Shown here: one piece after another, positions 55,675-63,966 of the stretch
Layout: the number at the start of each line of letters is the position of its first letter
Position numbering within the stretch: position 1 is the stretch's first letter
Origin: Acidobacteriota bacterium
GTDB taxonomy: Bacteria; Acidobacteriota; Thermoanaerobaculia; Multivoradales; Multivoraceae
Reading direction: 5' to 3'
Length of the DNA: 64,000 nt
NCBI GenBank assembly: GCA_028877275.1
Contig: JAPPFP010000004.1
Coordinates: 32,225 to 96,224, forward strand
The notes under the pieces: generated by a model
What the model was told of the DNA's origin: nothing
Database searches by the model: none
What the model saw: the letters and a program-made list of their open reading frames with translations, nothing else
Program-made: the position numbers and the translations under genes

Positions 55675-55691
55675 TACGAGAATCGTGCCAA
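55675..55691 (-). promoter_or_regulatory. Sigma-54-like promoter candidate for amtB
   Basis: Minus strand: TTGGCACG (-24 box, complete match), four bases, then TCGTA where the -12 consensus is TTGCW. The spacing is exact but the -12 GC doublet is GT, so activity is uncertain. It lies about 90 bases upstream of the amtB ATG. Confidence 0.3.
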
Positions 55692-55883
55692 CCGCGCGGG
55701 TCGGGGACAGTTGCGGTCGCCGGGTGAGCCGGCGGCCGGGCGGCGACCCGGAAAGCCCCGGTTCAACAGGACTTGGGCTCGAACGCGAGAGCCTCCGCGC
55801 GGCCCCTGGAGAGGTTCAGGGACCGATCCGGCGAGGTGGTCGACCGCGTCCGGCGCACAGGAATGTGCGGCCGGTGTTTGGGT

Positions 55884-55899
55884 GCGACAGATTTGTCGC
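55884..55899. other. Inverted repeat downstream of amine oxidase gene
   Basis: GCGACA-GATT-TGTCGC, perfect 6-base arms around 4 bases, 20 bases beyond the stop of the amine oxidase gene. It could be a terminator stem without a T-run, or a dimeric regulator site. Confidence 0.4.
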
Positions 55900-55918
55900 G
55901 CCCGCTCCGCGCCCGGAC

Positions 55919-57916
55919 TCAGGGGAGATCGAGCGCCGGGTTGCGGTCGAAGAAGTCGAACGGCCGCAGTTCGAAGCCGTGCCACATCACCGGCATCACC
56001 GGCCAGTCCTCGGCGCGGGGCAGGTGGTGCATGCCGACCGTGTGCCACAGCACGAGATCCTCGTCGCTGATCGACCGGTTCGCTTCGGTCCAGGCCGGCA
56101 GGCCCATTCCCGGCTCGCTCAGAGTGGGGTGGTCACCGGCGGCGAAACGTTCGTCCGGGTCGTACGGCGTCACCCAGAGGTGATGGTCGATGAAGCCGGC
56201 GCGCCGGAGCGAGTAGTCGTCGGGCACGAACAGATGGTTGGCGTTGCGGCCCGGCATCAACTGGTAGCTCGTCGGGTAGCCGACCGCGTTCTGGCGGCTT
56301 GTGCTCAGAACCCGCCACAGCGCGGGCTTCGCGAGGTCGATGTCGAGCTGGGCGTCCTGCTCGGTCTGCGCGGCGTGAGCCTCCTGAACCCAGAGGCTGC
56401 GGCGGGGATGGTCGGCCGGAAGCTCCTGCGTGACCAGGCGGTCCGCCACGAACCGGTTGTCCGCGCCGTCGACATCGAGGTCGAGGCGGTAGCTGAAGTA
56501 GTGGTCGTGGTTCACGCCAATGACGTTGCGGTCGAGGAAGCGACCGTAGGCGTCGGCGGGCGTCGCGGCCCGGAGGGCGTCCACGGCGGCGGCGTTCACC
56601 GGGCCGGCCGTCGGGGCCGGTTGGATGGCCGACTCGGCACTCGTCGCCTTGACCTCGAGGAGGCCGGTGGCGCCTACCCGGGCTTCGATCGAGCCGTCCT
56701 GGCGGAAGATCCAGTCGAGCAGGTAGTCGTAGTTGCCGACCACGGCGGCGGTGCGCACGACGAGGTCGCGGCTCGCGCGGCTGTCCGGCTGCTCGTCCTC
56801 GTAGTGCCGCCAGGACGGGTCTCCCGTTTCGCGCTCGTAGATGCACGTGGTCCGGGGCACCGTGCGCGGCCGGCCCTGGGCGTTCGTGTTGATCGAGTCG
56901 ATGTAGACCGCGTGGTCCGGGCAGTCCCGGCCTCGCAGCAGCGGCTTGGCCAATCCCCCTGCCGGAAACTCGCCGGCGTCGATGAAGTTGCGGGCGTACC
57001 AGGCGAAGGCCGGATCCATGTAGGGCACGTAGATCTCGGAGAGCTGGCCCTGATACATGACCGAGCGAGGATTCGCGTCCGGGCTCTGACGGTAGTCGAC
57101 GAGGGACACCACCAGGCCGGTGCGCTGGTCGGGCCGCAGGTGGAAGCTCCAGTTCTGCCAGCTCACCTGGTAGCCGTTCATGTCGAAGCCGACGCCCTCG
57201 GGCAGATCGAGCCTGAAGGGGCCGGCGATCTGGCGCGGCTGGTCGAGCGTGGTTCGGTCGTAGTCGGCGTCGACATCCGGGATCGGCGCGACGCCGTCGT
57301 CGACGACCCTGAGCACCTCGCCGGCCGTCAGGTCGACCACGGCGGTCAGGCCCTCGACCTGCCGGGCCCAGGTGTTCCTGGCGCCCCGCGCCTCGGAGCA
57401 GCGAACGTGTCCGAGCCGCCGCCCCTTCTCCTCCTCTGTGCCGAAGTAGCCGGGCGGAATCGTCGTGCAGTCCAGGAAGCTGGTGTCGGTGATGCCCCGC
57501 TTCTCGAGGCCGGCGATGAAGTCGGGATGTTCGAGCACCTTGCCGACCACGGCGCCGAACTCTCCGAGGCTCCAGTTCGGCTGCATGCCGGCAAGCTGCG
57601 TCCAGGAAGCGACCCTTCCGGCGTTCAGGTCGACCGTCGCCTCGAACGTGTCCTCGCCCTGGCGAACGAGCGCGTAGGCGGCTCTCGGGATCTCGTCGCC
57701 CTCTCTCCAGGCGCGGACGACGTCCTTGGCCGGTTCGCTCAGCGTGAGTTGAGAGAAGCTCGTCTCGCCGTCGAGTCTCCCGGCGTCGCGGAGAATCTCG
57801 AGCGCGCGCCAGACTTCCTGGTAGCTGAGCTGATCGAGCGGATGGTCGGCAGCGGCCGCAGGGAGAGCGGCTGCCGCGAGCAGGCAGAGAGTCAGACGGA
57901 GGGTCGGCTTGCGCAT
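55919..57916 (-). CDS. Copper amine oxidase (primary-amine oxidase), paralogue 1
   Basis: 665 residues with a signal peptide (LTLCLLAAAALPAAAADH). The TPQ precursor motif N-Y-D-Y occurs in VVGNYDYLLDWIF; the catalytic base Asp in NFIDAGEFPAG; copper His residues in VNHDHYFSYRL and the C-terminal VGMHHLPRAEDWPVMP; the family terminus FFDRNPALDL is complete. Copper amine oxidases convert primary amines to aldehydes with release of NH4+ and H2O2; export puts this in the periplasm. The tyrosine matures to topaquinone without other proteins. It lies 78 bases from its paralogue and 335 bases from amtB, on the same strand. Confidence 0.92.
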   Translation of the reverse strand: MRKPTLRLTLCLLAAAALPAAAADHPLDQLSYQEVWRALEILRDAGRLDGETSFSQLTLSEPAKDVVRAWREGDEIPRAAYALVRQGEDTFEATVDLNAGRVASWTQLAGMQPNWSLGEFGAVVGKVLEHPDFIAGLEKRGITDTSFLDCTTIPPGYFGTEEEKGRRLGHVRCSEARGARNTWARQVEGLTAVVDLTAGEVLRVVDDGVAPIPDVDADYDRTTLDQPRQIAGPFRLDLPEGVGFDMNGYQVSWQNWSFHLRPDQRTGLVVSLVDYRQSPDANPRSVMYQGQLSEIYVPYMDPAFAWYARNFIDAGEFPAGGLAKPLLRGRDCPDHAVYIDSINTNAQGRPRTVPRTTCIYERETGDPSWRHYEDEQPDSRASRDLVVRTAAVVGNYDYLLDWIFRQDGSIEARVGATGLLEVKATSAESAIQPAPTAGPVNAAAVDALRAATPADAYGRFLDRNVIGVNHDHYFSYRLDLDVDGADNRFVADRLVTQELPADHPRRSLWVQEAHAAQTEQDAQLDIDLAKPALWRVLSTSRQNAVGYPTSYQLMPGRNANHLFVPDDYSLRRAGFIDHHLWVTPYDPDERFAAGDHPTLSEPGMGLPAWTEANRSISDEDLVLWHTVGMHHLPRAEDWPVMPVMWHGFELRPFDFFDRNPALDLP

Positions 57917-57994
57917 GGTTGCTCCCCTTGAGGTCTCGAACGGCGAGGCCTGGTCGGTGGCTGCTCCAGGGAAAGGGTCCCTGCAGTTTACCGG

Positions 57995-59980
57995 TCAGGG
58001 CAGGTCGAGCGCGGGGTTTCTGTCGAAGAAATCGAACGGCCGGAGCTCGAAGCCGTGCCAGAGCGTCGGCATGACGGGCCAGTCTTCGGCACGCGGCAGG
58101 TGGTGCATGCCGACCGTGTGCCAGAGGACGATGTCCGTGTCCTGGATCGGCCGGTCGGCCTCCGTCCATTCCGGCAATCCCATGCCGGGCTCACTGAGCG
58201 TCGGGTGGTCGCCGGCGGCGAACCGTTCGGCGTCGCGCTGCGGCGTGACCCAGAGGTGGTGGTCGATGAATCCCGCGCGCCGCCGCGGATAGTCGTCCGC
58301 CGACAGCAGCGTGTTCGTGTTCCGCCCGGGCATCACCTGGAAGCTCGTGGGGTAGCCGACCGCGTTCCTGTGGTTGGTGCTCTGCACCCGCCACAGCGTG
58401 GGCCGGTTCAGGTCGATGTTGAGCCGGGCTTCGTGTTCGCTCGAAGCGATGCGCGGTTCCTGGACCCACAGGCTGCGCCGGGGATGCCCCTCGGGAAGGC
58501 CGCGGGCGACCAGGCGGTCGGCGACGAAGCGGTTGTTCGTGCCGTCGACGTCGATGTCGAGCCGGAAGCTGAAGTAGTGATCGTGGTTGATGGCGACGAC
58601 GTTCTCCTGCACGAAGCGCCCGTAGGCGTCGGCGGAGGCGTTCTCGAGCAGGGCATCCGCGGCGCCGGCGTTCACCGGCCCGGCGGCGGGTGCGGGCCTG
58701 CCGGCGGAGGCGGCGGCCGTGGTCTCGTAGGCGAGGATGCCGGTGGCGCCGACCCGGACCTCGATCGAACCGTCCTGCCGGAAGATCCAGTCGAGCAGGT
58801 AGTCGTAGTTGCCGACGACGCCGCCGACCCGCACGACCAGGTCGCGGCTCCTGCGGCTTTCGGGCCGCTCGGAGGACCAGTGCCGCCAGGACGGATCGCC
58901 GGTCTCGCGCTCGTACACGCAGATCGTGCCGGGTACGGTGCGGGGATGGCCGTTGGCGCCGGTCTTCGTCGTGTCGATGTAGGCGGCGTGGTCGGGGCAG
59001 TCGTCCCCCCGCATCAACGGCTTGCCGAGACCGCCCGCGACGAACTCGCCGGCATCGATGAAGTTCATCGTGTACCAGTCGAACCTGGGGTCCATGTAGG
59101 GCACGAAGATCTCGGACAGGTACCCCTGGTAGAGCACTCGCCGGGGCGTGGCTTCGGGCCTCTCGCGGTAGTCGACCAGGGAGACGACGAGGCCGGTGCG
59201 CTGGTCGGGCCGGAGGTGGAAACTCCAGTTCTGCCAGGCGACCTCGTAGCCGTCGATCTCGAAGCCGGGTCCGAGCGGCTGACGGACCTCGATCGGCCCC
59301 GCGATCTCGCGCTCCTCGTCGAGCATCTCGCGAAAGTCCGTCGGAACCGCGCGAATCGGGCCGGGGCCCTCGTCGACGACCCGGAGGATCTCCTCGGATT
59401 CGAGGTCCACGACCGCGACCAGGCCTTCGATCGCATGCTGGCTGACGCCGTCGGGCTCGCCGCAACTCACATGGGCGATGCGGCGGCCCTGTTCCTCGTC
59501 CGACCCGAAGTAGCCGCGCGGTCCGGCGCCGCAGTCGACGAAGGTGAGATCCCTGATGCCGCGCGCCTCGAGCCCGGCGAGGAACTCGGGGTGCTCCAGC
59601 ACCTTGTCGGTGAGCGCCTCGAACTCGCCCCCGTGCCAGTTCGGCTCGACTCCTTCGAGCTGATCCCAGGAGACGACCTCCTCGACGTTCAGGTCGACGA
59701 TCGCCTCGAAGGAGTCCTTGTCCCTGCGCACCAGTGCGTAGGCCCTGCGGGGCATCGGATCGCCGGCCTTCCAGGCGAGGACGTCCCGCTTGGCCGGCTC
59801 CTCGAGCGTCAACTGGGAGAACTTCGTGTCCCGGTCGAGATGGCCCGCGTCGCGCAGCAGCACCAGGGTCCGCCAGACTTCCTGATGGCTCAGGGGATCC
59901 AGTGGATGATCCGCGGCGAGGGCAGGAAGCCCGACGCTCAGGACAGTGACGAAGAGAACGATCAGCGGCGGCTTTCTCAT
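57995..59980 (-). CDS. Copper amine oxidase (primary-amine oxidase), paralogue 2
   Basis: 661 residues, clearly a tandem duplicate of paralogue 1 along its full length (signal peptide, VVGNYDYLLDWIFRQDGSIE, INHDHYFSFRLD, VGMHHLPRAEDWPVMP and C-terminal FFDRNPALDLP). All expected TPQ, base Asp (NFIDAGEFVAGG) and copper-ligand positions are present, so it should be active. Signal peptide IVLFVTVLSVGLPALAADH. The copies differ throughout, so the duplication is not recent; substrate ranges probably differ. Possibly cotranscribed with paralogue 1. Confidence 0.92.
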   Translation of the reverse strand: MRKPPLIVLFVTVLSVGLPALAADHPLDPLSHQEVWRTLVLLRDAGHLDRDTKFSQLTLEEPAKRDVLAWKAGDPMPRRAYALVRRDKDSFEAIVDLNVEEVVSWDQLEGVEPNWHGGEFEALTDKVLEHPEFLAGLEARGIRDLTFVDCGAGPRGYFGSDEEQGRRIAHVSCGEPDGVSQHAIEGLVAVVDLESEEILRVVDEGPGPIRAVPTDFREMLDEEREIAGPIEVRQPLGPGFEIDGYEVAWQNWSFHLRPDQRTGLVVSLVDYRERPEATPRRVLYQGYLSEIFVPYMDPRFDWYTMNFIDAGEFVAGGLGKPLMRGDDCPDHAAYIDTTKTGANGHPRTVPGTICVYERETGDPSWRHWSSERPESRRSRDLVVRVGGVVGNYDYLLDWIFRQDGSIEVRVGATGILAYETTAAASAGRPAPAAGPVNAGAADALLENASADAYGRFVQENVVAINHDHYFSFRLDIDVDGTNNRFVADRLVARGLPEGHPRRSLWVQEPRIASSEHEARLNIDLNRPTLWRVQSTNHRNAVGYPTSFQVMPGRNTNTLLSADDYPRRRAGFIDHHLWVTPQRDAERFAAGDHPTLSEPGMGLPEWTEADRPIQDTDIVLWHTVGMHHLPRAEDWPVMPTLWHGFELRPFDFFDRNPALDLP

Positions 59981-60077
59981 GGCGGCTCCCTCGTGCCGCG
60001 CGGCCGGGTGATTGCGCCGGCCGGCGCGATGACTCTTCCGGTCGATGGAGCGACCCTATCCCGGGCGCCGTGGGCGG

Positions 60078-60083
60078 TACACT
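60078..60083 (+). promoter_or_regulatory. -10 element of a probable leaderless promoter
   Basis: TACACT ends 9 bases before the GTG at 60093 without a Shine-Dalgarno sequence. This decides for GTG 60093 over the in-frame ATG at 60045, which lies upstream of the element. Confidence 0.42.
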
Positions 60084-60092
60084 CTCCTCCCG

Positions 60093-61034
60093 GTGAGCTT
60101 GCGCATCGTCCCGCCACCTCCGCGCTCGAGCGTGGCTTCTGCCCCTGCACCGGTTCCGGCGGCGCCGCGCCGCTGGCCCGGGCCGCAGGGTCGGGAGTTG
60201 TTCCGCCGGGCCGCGGACGGAAACAGCCCCCGCCAGGTGAAGACGAGCTTCGCGCTGCAGTTCCTGCATCGCATCCTCGGCCTGGAGCACCTGAACTTCG
60301 GGATCTGGGCCGATGACGATCCGCTCGATGTCGCCGGCCTACGTCGTGCCCAGGAACGGCTGGTGGCGCGGCTCTTCGAGTTGCTGCCGCCCGGCGTGTC
60401 CTCCGTGCTCGATGTCGGCTGCGGCACCGGCGCCATCAGCGAGCGGTTGACCGGCCTCGGCTACGACGTCGAGGGCCTGTCGCCCGATCCCTACCATGGC
60501 AGGCTGTTCGCCGAGCGGCTGCCGGAGCGACGCTTTCACCTGGGCCGGTTCCAGGAGTTCGAACCGGACCGCCGGTACGACCTCCTGTTCCTGTGCGAGT
60601 CGGCGCAGTACGTCTGGCTCGAGGAGCTCTTCGAGGCGGTCGAACGATCTCTGGCGCCGGGAGGCAGCGTGCTGCTCTGCGACTACTTCACCGTGGAGTC
60701 CGACGAGGGGAGGCCGAGGAGCGGCCACCCGCTGGACGAGTTCCTGGAACGGGCCGAGGCGGCCGGCCTGGTGCTGGAGATGGACGAGGACGTCACCTCT
60801 TCCGTGCTGCCGACGCTCCGTCTCGGACAGGCGATCGTGGATCGCTTCGGCCACGGCATTCTGAACCTGCTGCGCGATGCCTCGACGTCGCGTTTCCCCC
60901 GGCTGGGGGGCGCCGCCGGGCGCCTGGCGAGGCCGGTGACCCGCCGTCTGGACCGGCTCGACCGGCTGCTGGATCCGGAGGCTTTCGCCAGCACCAGGCG
61001 CTATCGCGTGATGCGCTTCCGAAGCGCGCCCTAG
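60093..61034 (+). CDS. Class I SAM-dependent methyltransferase
   Basis: 313 residues from GTG 60093. After a Pro/Ala-rich N-terminus, LGLEHLNFGIWADDDP and SSVLDVGCGTGAISERL (SAM motif I), YDLLFLCESAQYVWLEELFEAVERSLAPGGSVLLCDYF (motifs II-III) define a Rossmann-fold methyltransferase of the UbiE/COQ5-like type. The helical C-terminus (ILNLLRDAS, RRLDRLDRLLDP) may form a lid or membrane-contact surface. The acceptor, possibly a small or lipid-like molecule, is unknown. Followed after 4 bases by a small exported protein. Confidence 0.82.
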   Translation: MSLRIVPPPPRSSVASAPAPVPAAPRRWPGPQGRELFRRAADGNSPRQVKTSFALQFLHRILGLEHLNFGIWADDDPLDVAGLRRAQERLVARLFELLPPGVSSVLDVGCGTGAISERLTGLGYDVEGLSPDPYHGRLFAERLPERRFHLGRFQEFEPDRRYDLLFLCESAQYVWLEELFEAVERSLAPGGSVLLCDYFTVESDEGRPRSGHPLDEFLERAEAAGLVLEMDEDVTSSVLPTLRLGQAIVDRFGHGILNLLRDASTSRFPRLGGAAGRLARPVTRRLDRLDRLLDPEAFASTRRYRVMRFRSAP

Positions 61035-61038
61035 CTAG

Positions 61039-61557
61039 ATGCGTTGGCGGAGCGTCACCGCGCTGGGCCTGTGCCTGGTGCTGAACGCCGCTGGCGCCGG
61101 CGCGTCCGGCGAGATGCCGCGGGCGGTGACCCTCGCCGGGAACGAGGTTGAGGCGATGGATGACCTGGGTGCGCGGTCGCTGCTCGTCGTCAGCTTCCAT
61201 CGCGTCGCGAACGGCGGCGCGCGGGAGTGGCGGCGCGTTCTCGACGACGACCCGCGGGTCGACGGCTGGTCGGTCTACACCGTGGTCGTGCTCGAAGGAG
61301 CGCCCGGGTTCGTCCGCCGCATGGTGGTGCGGGCGCTCCGCGGCGACGTTCCCGCGGCGCGCCAGGACTCGTTTCTGGTGGTCGAGGAAGGGGCGGACGC
61401 GTGGCGGGAGCTTGCCGGCTCGGACGGCGAGGAGGAGAACCAGACGGAAGCGGTCTTCGTAGTCCGCTTGGAGGACGGCGAGGTCTGCGCCCGCTACCGC
61501 GGTTTGGCCTCAGGCGCGGCGCTGACCGACCTGCTCAGCGCCTCCTGCGAGGGCTGA
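61039..61557 (+). CDS. Small exported protein, thioredoxin-fold-like
   Basis: 172 residues. Signal peptide LGLCLVLNAAGAGA, then a domain with SLLVVSFHRVANGGAREWRRVLDD, SVYTVVVLEGAPGFVRRMVVRAL and a final VFVVRLEDGEVCARYRGLAS, a pattern like ATP10/peroxiredoxin-type thioredoxin folds that have lost the CxxC. No catalytic cysteine pair is visible. Probably a periplasmic accessory protein; family assignment uncertain. It starts 4 bases after the methyltransferase stop. Confidence 0.6.
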   Translation: MRWRSVTALGLCLVLNAAGAGASGEMPRAVTLAGNEVEAMDDLGARSLLVVSFHRVANGGAREWRRVLDDDPRVDGWSVYTVVVLEGAPGFVRRMVVRALRGDVPAARQDSFLVVEEGADAWRELAGSDGEEENQTEAVFVVRLEDGEVCARYRGLASGAALTDLLSASCEG

Positions 61558-61562
61558 GAGGC

Positions 61563-62639
61563 TCAGCACTCCAGACAGAAGCTGACGCCCGCAGTCACCG
61601 CCCGGGACTTATTGCCGAACCAGGGCGGAATGACCGCCGCGAAGCCTCCGGCGGGGCCGCCGGCGGCGACGATCAGCAGATCGTCCGGTGACTGGAGCGC
61701 CGCGTACTCCTGGTTCCGGTTCGCGTCGCTGACCACTGACGCCTTGCCGACTCGTTCCCAGTCGCCGCGCCGCACCCGGGCGTGCCGGTGCAGGTAGTCC
61801 CCGATGTCCGCCTTGCTCCAGCCGGCGGAGGCGAAGCGGTCCCGCAGCTGCGGCGGCAGGACCAGGCAGTGATTGCCGGCCCAGATCGAGTAGTGGAGGA
61901 GATTCGCCCGCATCTCTGAGGCGATCGTGTCCAGGATGGCCTCCGGGTCCGTCGTCCACTCGTTCATGATCTGCCGGGGCGAACCGGCGGCGAAGACGGT
62001 CACCGTCGAGGCACCGCCGGGTGCGCCGCGGTCGGACCCCGTCGACGGCCACGGCGAGCCCTCTTCGTCCTCGGCCAGGCAGTAGCTGAGCTTGCCGGGA
62101 TGCCCCAGCGTGGAGCGGTCGAGTTCTCCGGGACGCACGCCGAGCAGGTTGCGGAGGATGAGCCGCACGGCCCGGCCGATGGCCAGCGAGGCCCGGTCGG
62201 CGCCGCCGAGCGCGTTGAACGTCCCGGTCATGCCGAGTTCGCGGCGGATCGGACCGTTCACGATGATCATCACGGCGCAGCCGCCGGTGCTCGAGGTGGC
62301 TCCGTGCAGCAGGAAGGCCGGATCGCACATCGCTTCCACGGCGGCGGCCACGACCGCGAAGTCGCGGGGACGGCAGCCGGCCATCACCGCGTTGATCGCT
62401 GCCTTTTGGGCCGTGATCGCCCGGCCGCGGACCGTCTCCACGCCCAGCACCTGGCCCGGCTCCAGGAGCGCGGCCTCGAGGGCGGCCGCCACGCGTTGTG
62501 GCGTCGGCGGCGCGATGGGAAGCCCGTCTGTCCAGCCGCGGGCCTCGAACAGCTCGCGGACGCTCTCTTCGCCGCCGGCGGTGTGAACCGAGGCGAGAGC
62601 GGCGGGAACTGGATCGACGGTGGATCGTTGGTCGTTCAT
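61563..62639 (-). CDS. Uncharacterised conserved protein (WTDGLPIxPPT family)
   Basis: 358 residues, no signal peptide. Conserved-looking segments: LFEARGWTDGLPIAPPTPQRV at the N-terminus, TAQKAAINAVMAGCRPRDFAVV, MIIVNGPIRRELGM, GRAVRLILRNLLGVRPGELD and LSYCLAEDEEGSPW. I recall such proteins as uncharacterised, often near UGSC-motif (seleno)proteins, but am not certain. Cys residues at AGCR, SYC and the C-terminal CLEC may be functional. A cofactor is not obvious. Confidence 0.72.
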   Translation of the reverse strand: MNDQRSTVDPVPAALASVHTAGGEESVRELFEARGWTDGLPIAPPTPQRVAAALEAALLEPGQVLGVETVRGRAITAQKAAINAVMAGCRPRDFAVVAAAVEAMCDPAFLLHGATSSTGGCAVMIIVNGPIRRELGMTGTFNALGGADRASLAIGRAVRLILRNLLGVRPGELDRSTLGHPGKLSYCLAEDEEGSPWPSTGSDRGAPGGASTVTVFAAGSPRQIMNEWTTDPEAILDTIASEMRANLLHYSIWAGNHCLVLPPQLRDRFASAGWSKADIGDYLHRHARVRRGDWERVGKASVVSDANRNQEYAALQSPDDLLIVAAGGPAGGFAAVIPPWFGNKSRAVTAGVSFCLEC

Positions 62640-62691
62640 GGCAACCGGGAGTCAGCCTACCGGGGCCGGCCTGTCGAGGGCCAGCGGGGGG

Positions 62692-62697
62692 TACGAT
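62692..62697 (+). promoter_or_regulatory. -10-like element for the serine hydrolase gene
   Basis: TACGAT, 30 bases before ATG 62728, which has AAGGAGGA at 62713-62720 with 7-base spacing. Unlike the leaderless cases, this transcript would have a normal leader. Confidence 0.35.
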
Positions 62698-62727
62698 CAG
62701 ACGTTCCGATCGAAGGAGGACGATGAG

Positions 62728-63966
62728 ATGTCTGCAAGGTGGGGTGAACGGATAGTGAGTGCGCGAAGGTGGAGAAGCTCGTGGCTGGTCGCGGGAGTCG
62801 CGATGGTGCTGGCGTTCGCCGCCTGCGCGGCACCTGTCGCGGACACCGAGGCAGCCGGCTCGGCCGAGCCAGTGAATCCCGATCTGGAGAATCTGGGGCC
62901 GCGGGATCAGGTGCTGTTCTGGACACCGGAGCAGCAGATCGCGGGCTACCGGAACGCGGATCTCGTCGGTGCCGCCCGCTGGTTCGAGGCCTCCGACGAT
63001 CCGTACCCGCTGGCACCGGCGCCGCAGGATCTGTCGGCAGTGACCTACGACGTCGAGGGCGAGACCTTCACGGTCGAGGACTACATCCAGGATCGCCGGA
63101 TCGCAGGCCTCCTGGTCGTCAAGGATGACCAGGTCGTGTTCGAGCGCTACGGCCTGGGCAACGACGAGCACAGCCGCTGGATCTCGTTCTCGATCGCGAA
63201 GTCGGTCGTCTCGATGCTCTACGGCGCCGCGATCGCCGACGGCTACATCGGCAGCGTCGACGATCCGGTGACGAGGTATCTGCCGTTGCTTTCGGGCGGC
63301 GGCTACGACGAGGTGTCGATCAGGGACGTGCTGCAGATGGCCTCAGGCGTCGACTGGAACGAGGACTACGCGGACGCCGAGTCCGACGTGGCGACGCTGC
63401 CGGGACCGATCGTTCAACAGACGCGGTACATGGCGGGGCTGGAGGAGCTCCATCCTCCGGGCGAGGTCTTCAACTACAACACCGGCGAGACGAACATGGC
63501 CGGCGCCGTGCTGCGGGCGGCGATCGGCAACAACCTCTCGACGTACCTGGAGCACAAGATCTGGGGTCCGTTCGGCATGGAGGCCGACGCGAACTGGCTG
63601 CTCCACGAACCCGGCGGCGGCGAACTGGGCGGCTGCTGCATCAACGCGACGCTCCGCGACTACGCCCGGATCGGGATCTTCGCGATGAACGGCGGCGTCC
63701 TGCGCGACGGCACACCGGTGCTGCCCGAAGGCTGGATGGAGGAGTCGACGACCCCCAGCAATGGCTACGACGGCTATGGCTACCTCTGGTGGCTGTCCGG
63801 CGACGGCGTATTCTCGGGCAGGGGCATCTTCGGTCAGCTCCTGTGGATGGACCCGTCGTCCAACACCGTCATCGTGACCCACAGCGCCTGGCCCTACGCG
63901 ACCAGCCCGGAGTACAGCCGCCACCGCGCTGCCCTGGTTACGGCGCTCGCCGAGGCGGTGCGGTAG
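62728..63966 (+). CDS. Serine hydrolase, beta-lactamase family lipoprotein
   Basis: 412 residues. N-terminus SSWLVAGVAMVLAFAACAAP, a likely lipoprotein signal. The S-x-x-K nucleophile is in WISFSIAKSVVSMLYGAA and the Y-x-N in VFNYNTGETNMAG. Similar in class to the protein at 16019-17332 but not closely related. These hydrolases act on esters, amides or D-peptides; substrate unknown. The start is fixed by a strong Shine-Dalgarno sequence. Confidence 0.86.
   Translation: MSARWGERIVSARRWRSSWLVAGVAMVLAFAACAAPVADTEAAGSAEPVNPDLENLGPRDQVLFWTPEQQIAGYRNADLVGAARWFEASDDPYPLAPAPQDLSAVTYDVEGETFTVEDYIQDRRIAGLLVVKDDQVVFERYGLGNDEHSRWISFSIAKSVVSMLYGAAIADGYIGSVDDPVTRYLPLLSGGGYDEVSIRDVLQMASGVDWNEDYADAESDVATLPGPIVQQTRYMAGLEELHPPGEVFNYNTGETNMAGAVLRAAIGNNLSTYLEHKIWGPFGMEADANWLLHEPGGGELGGCCINATLRDYARIGIFAMNGGVLRDGTPVLPEGWMEESTTPSNGYDGYGYLWWLSGDGVFSGRGIFGQLLWMDPSSNTVIVTHSAWPYATSPEYSRHRAALVTALAEAVR

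Larger units (their letters stand above)
55584..55918. other. 335-base intergenic region upstream of amtB
   Basis: No plausible coding frame of known type. It contains the amtB Shine-Dalgarno sequence, a sigma-54-like -24/-12 candidate (55675-55691) and a 16-base inverted repeat (55884-55899). Upstream of amtB this is the expected place for nitrogen-control sites. Confidence 0.6.

Noticed and set aside
58055..60316. Long plus-strand and minus-strand alternative frames over the amine oxidase genes
   Set aside because: No recognisable domains; both amine oxidase frames explain the sequence completely.
61563..61580. Selenocysteine read-through at the TGA ending the CLEC terminus
   Set aside because: The protein ends with a natural terminus, the TGA is followed within bases by the convergent gene's end, and no SECIS-like hairpin is obvious.
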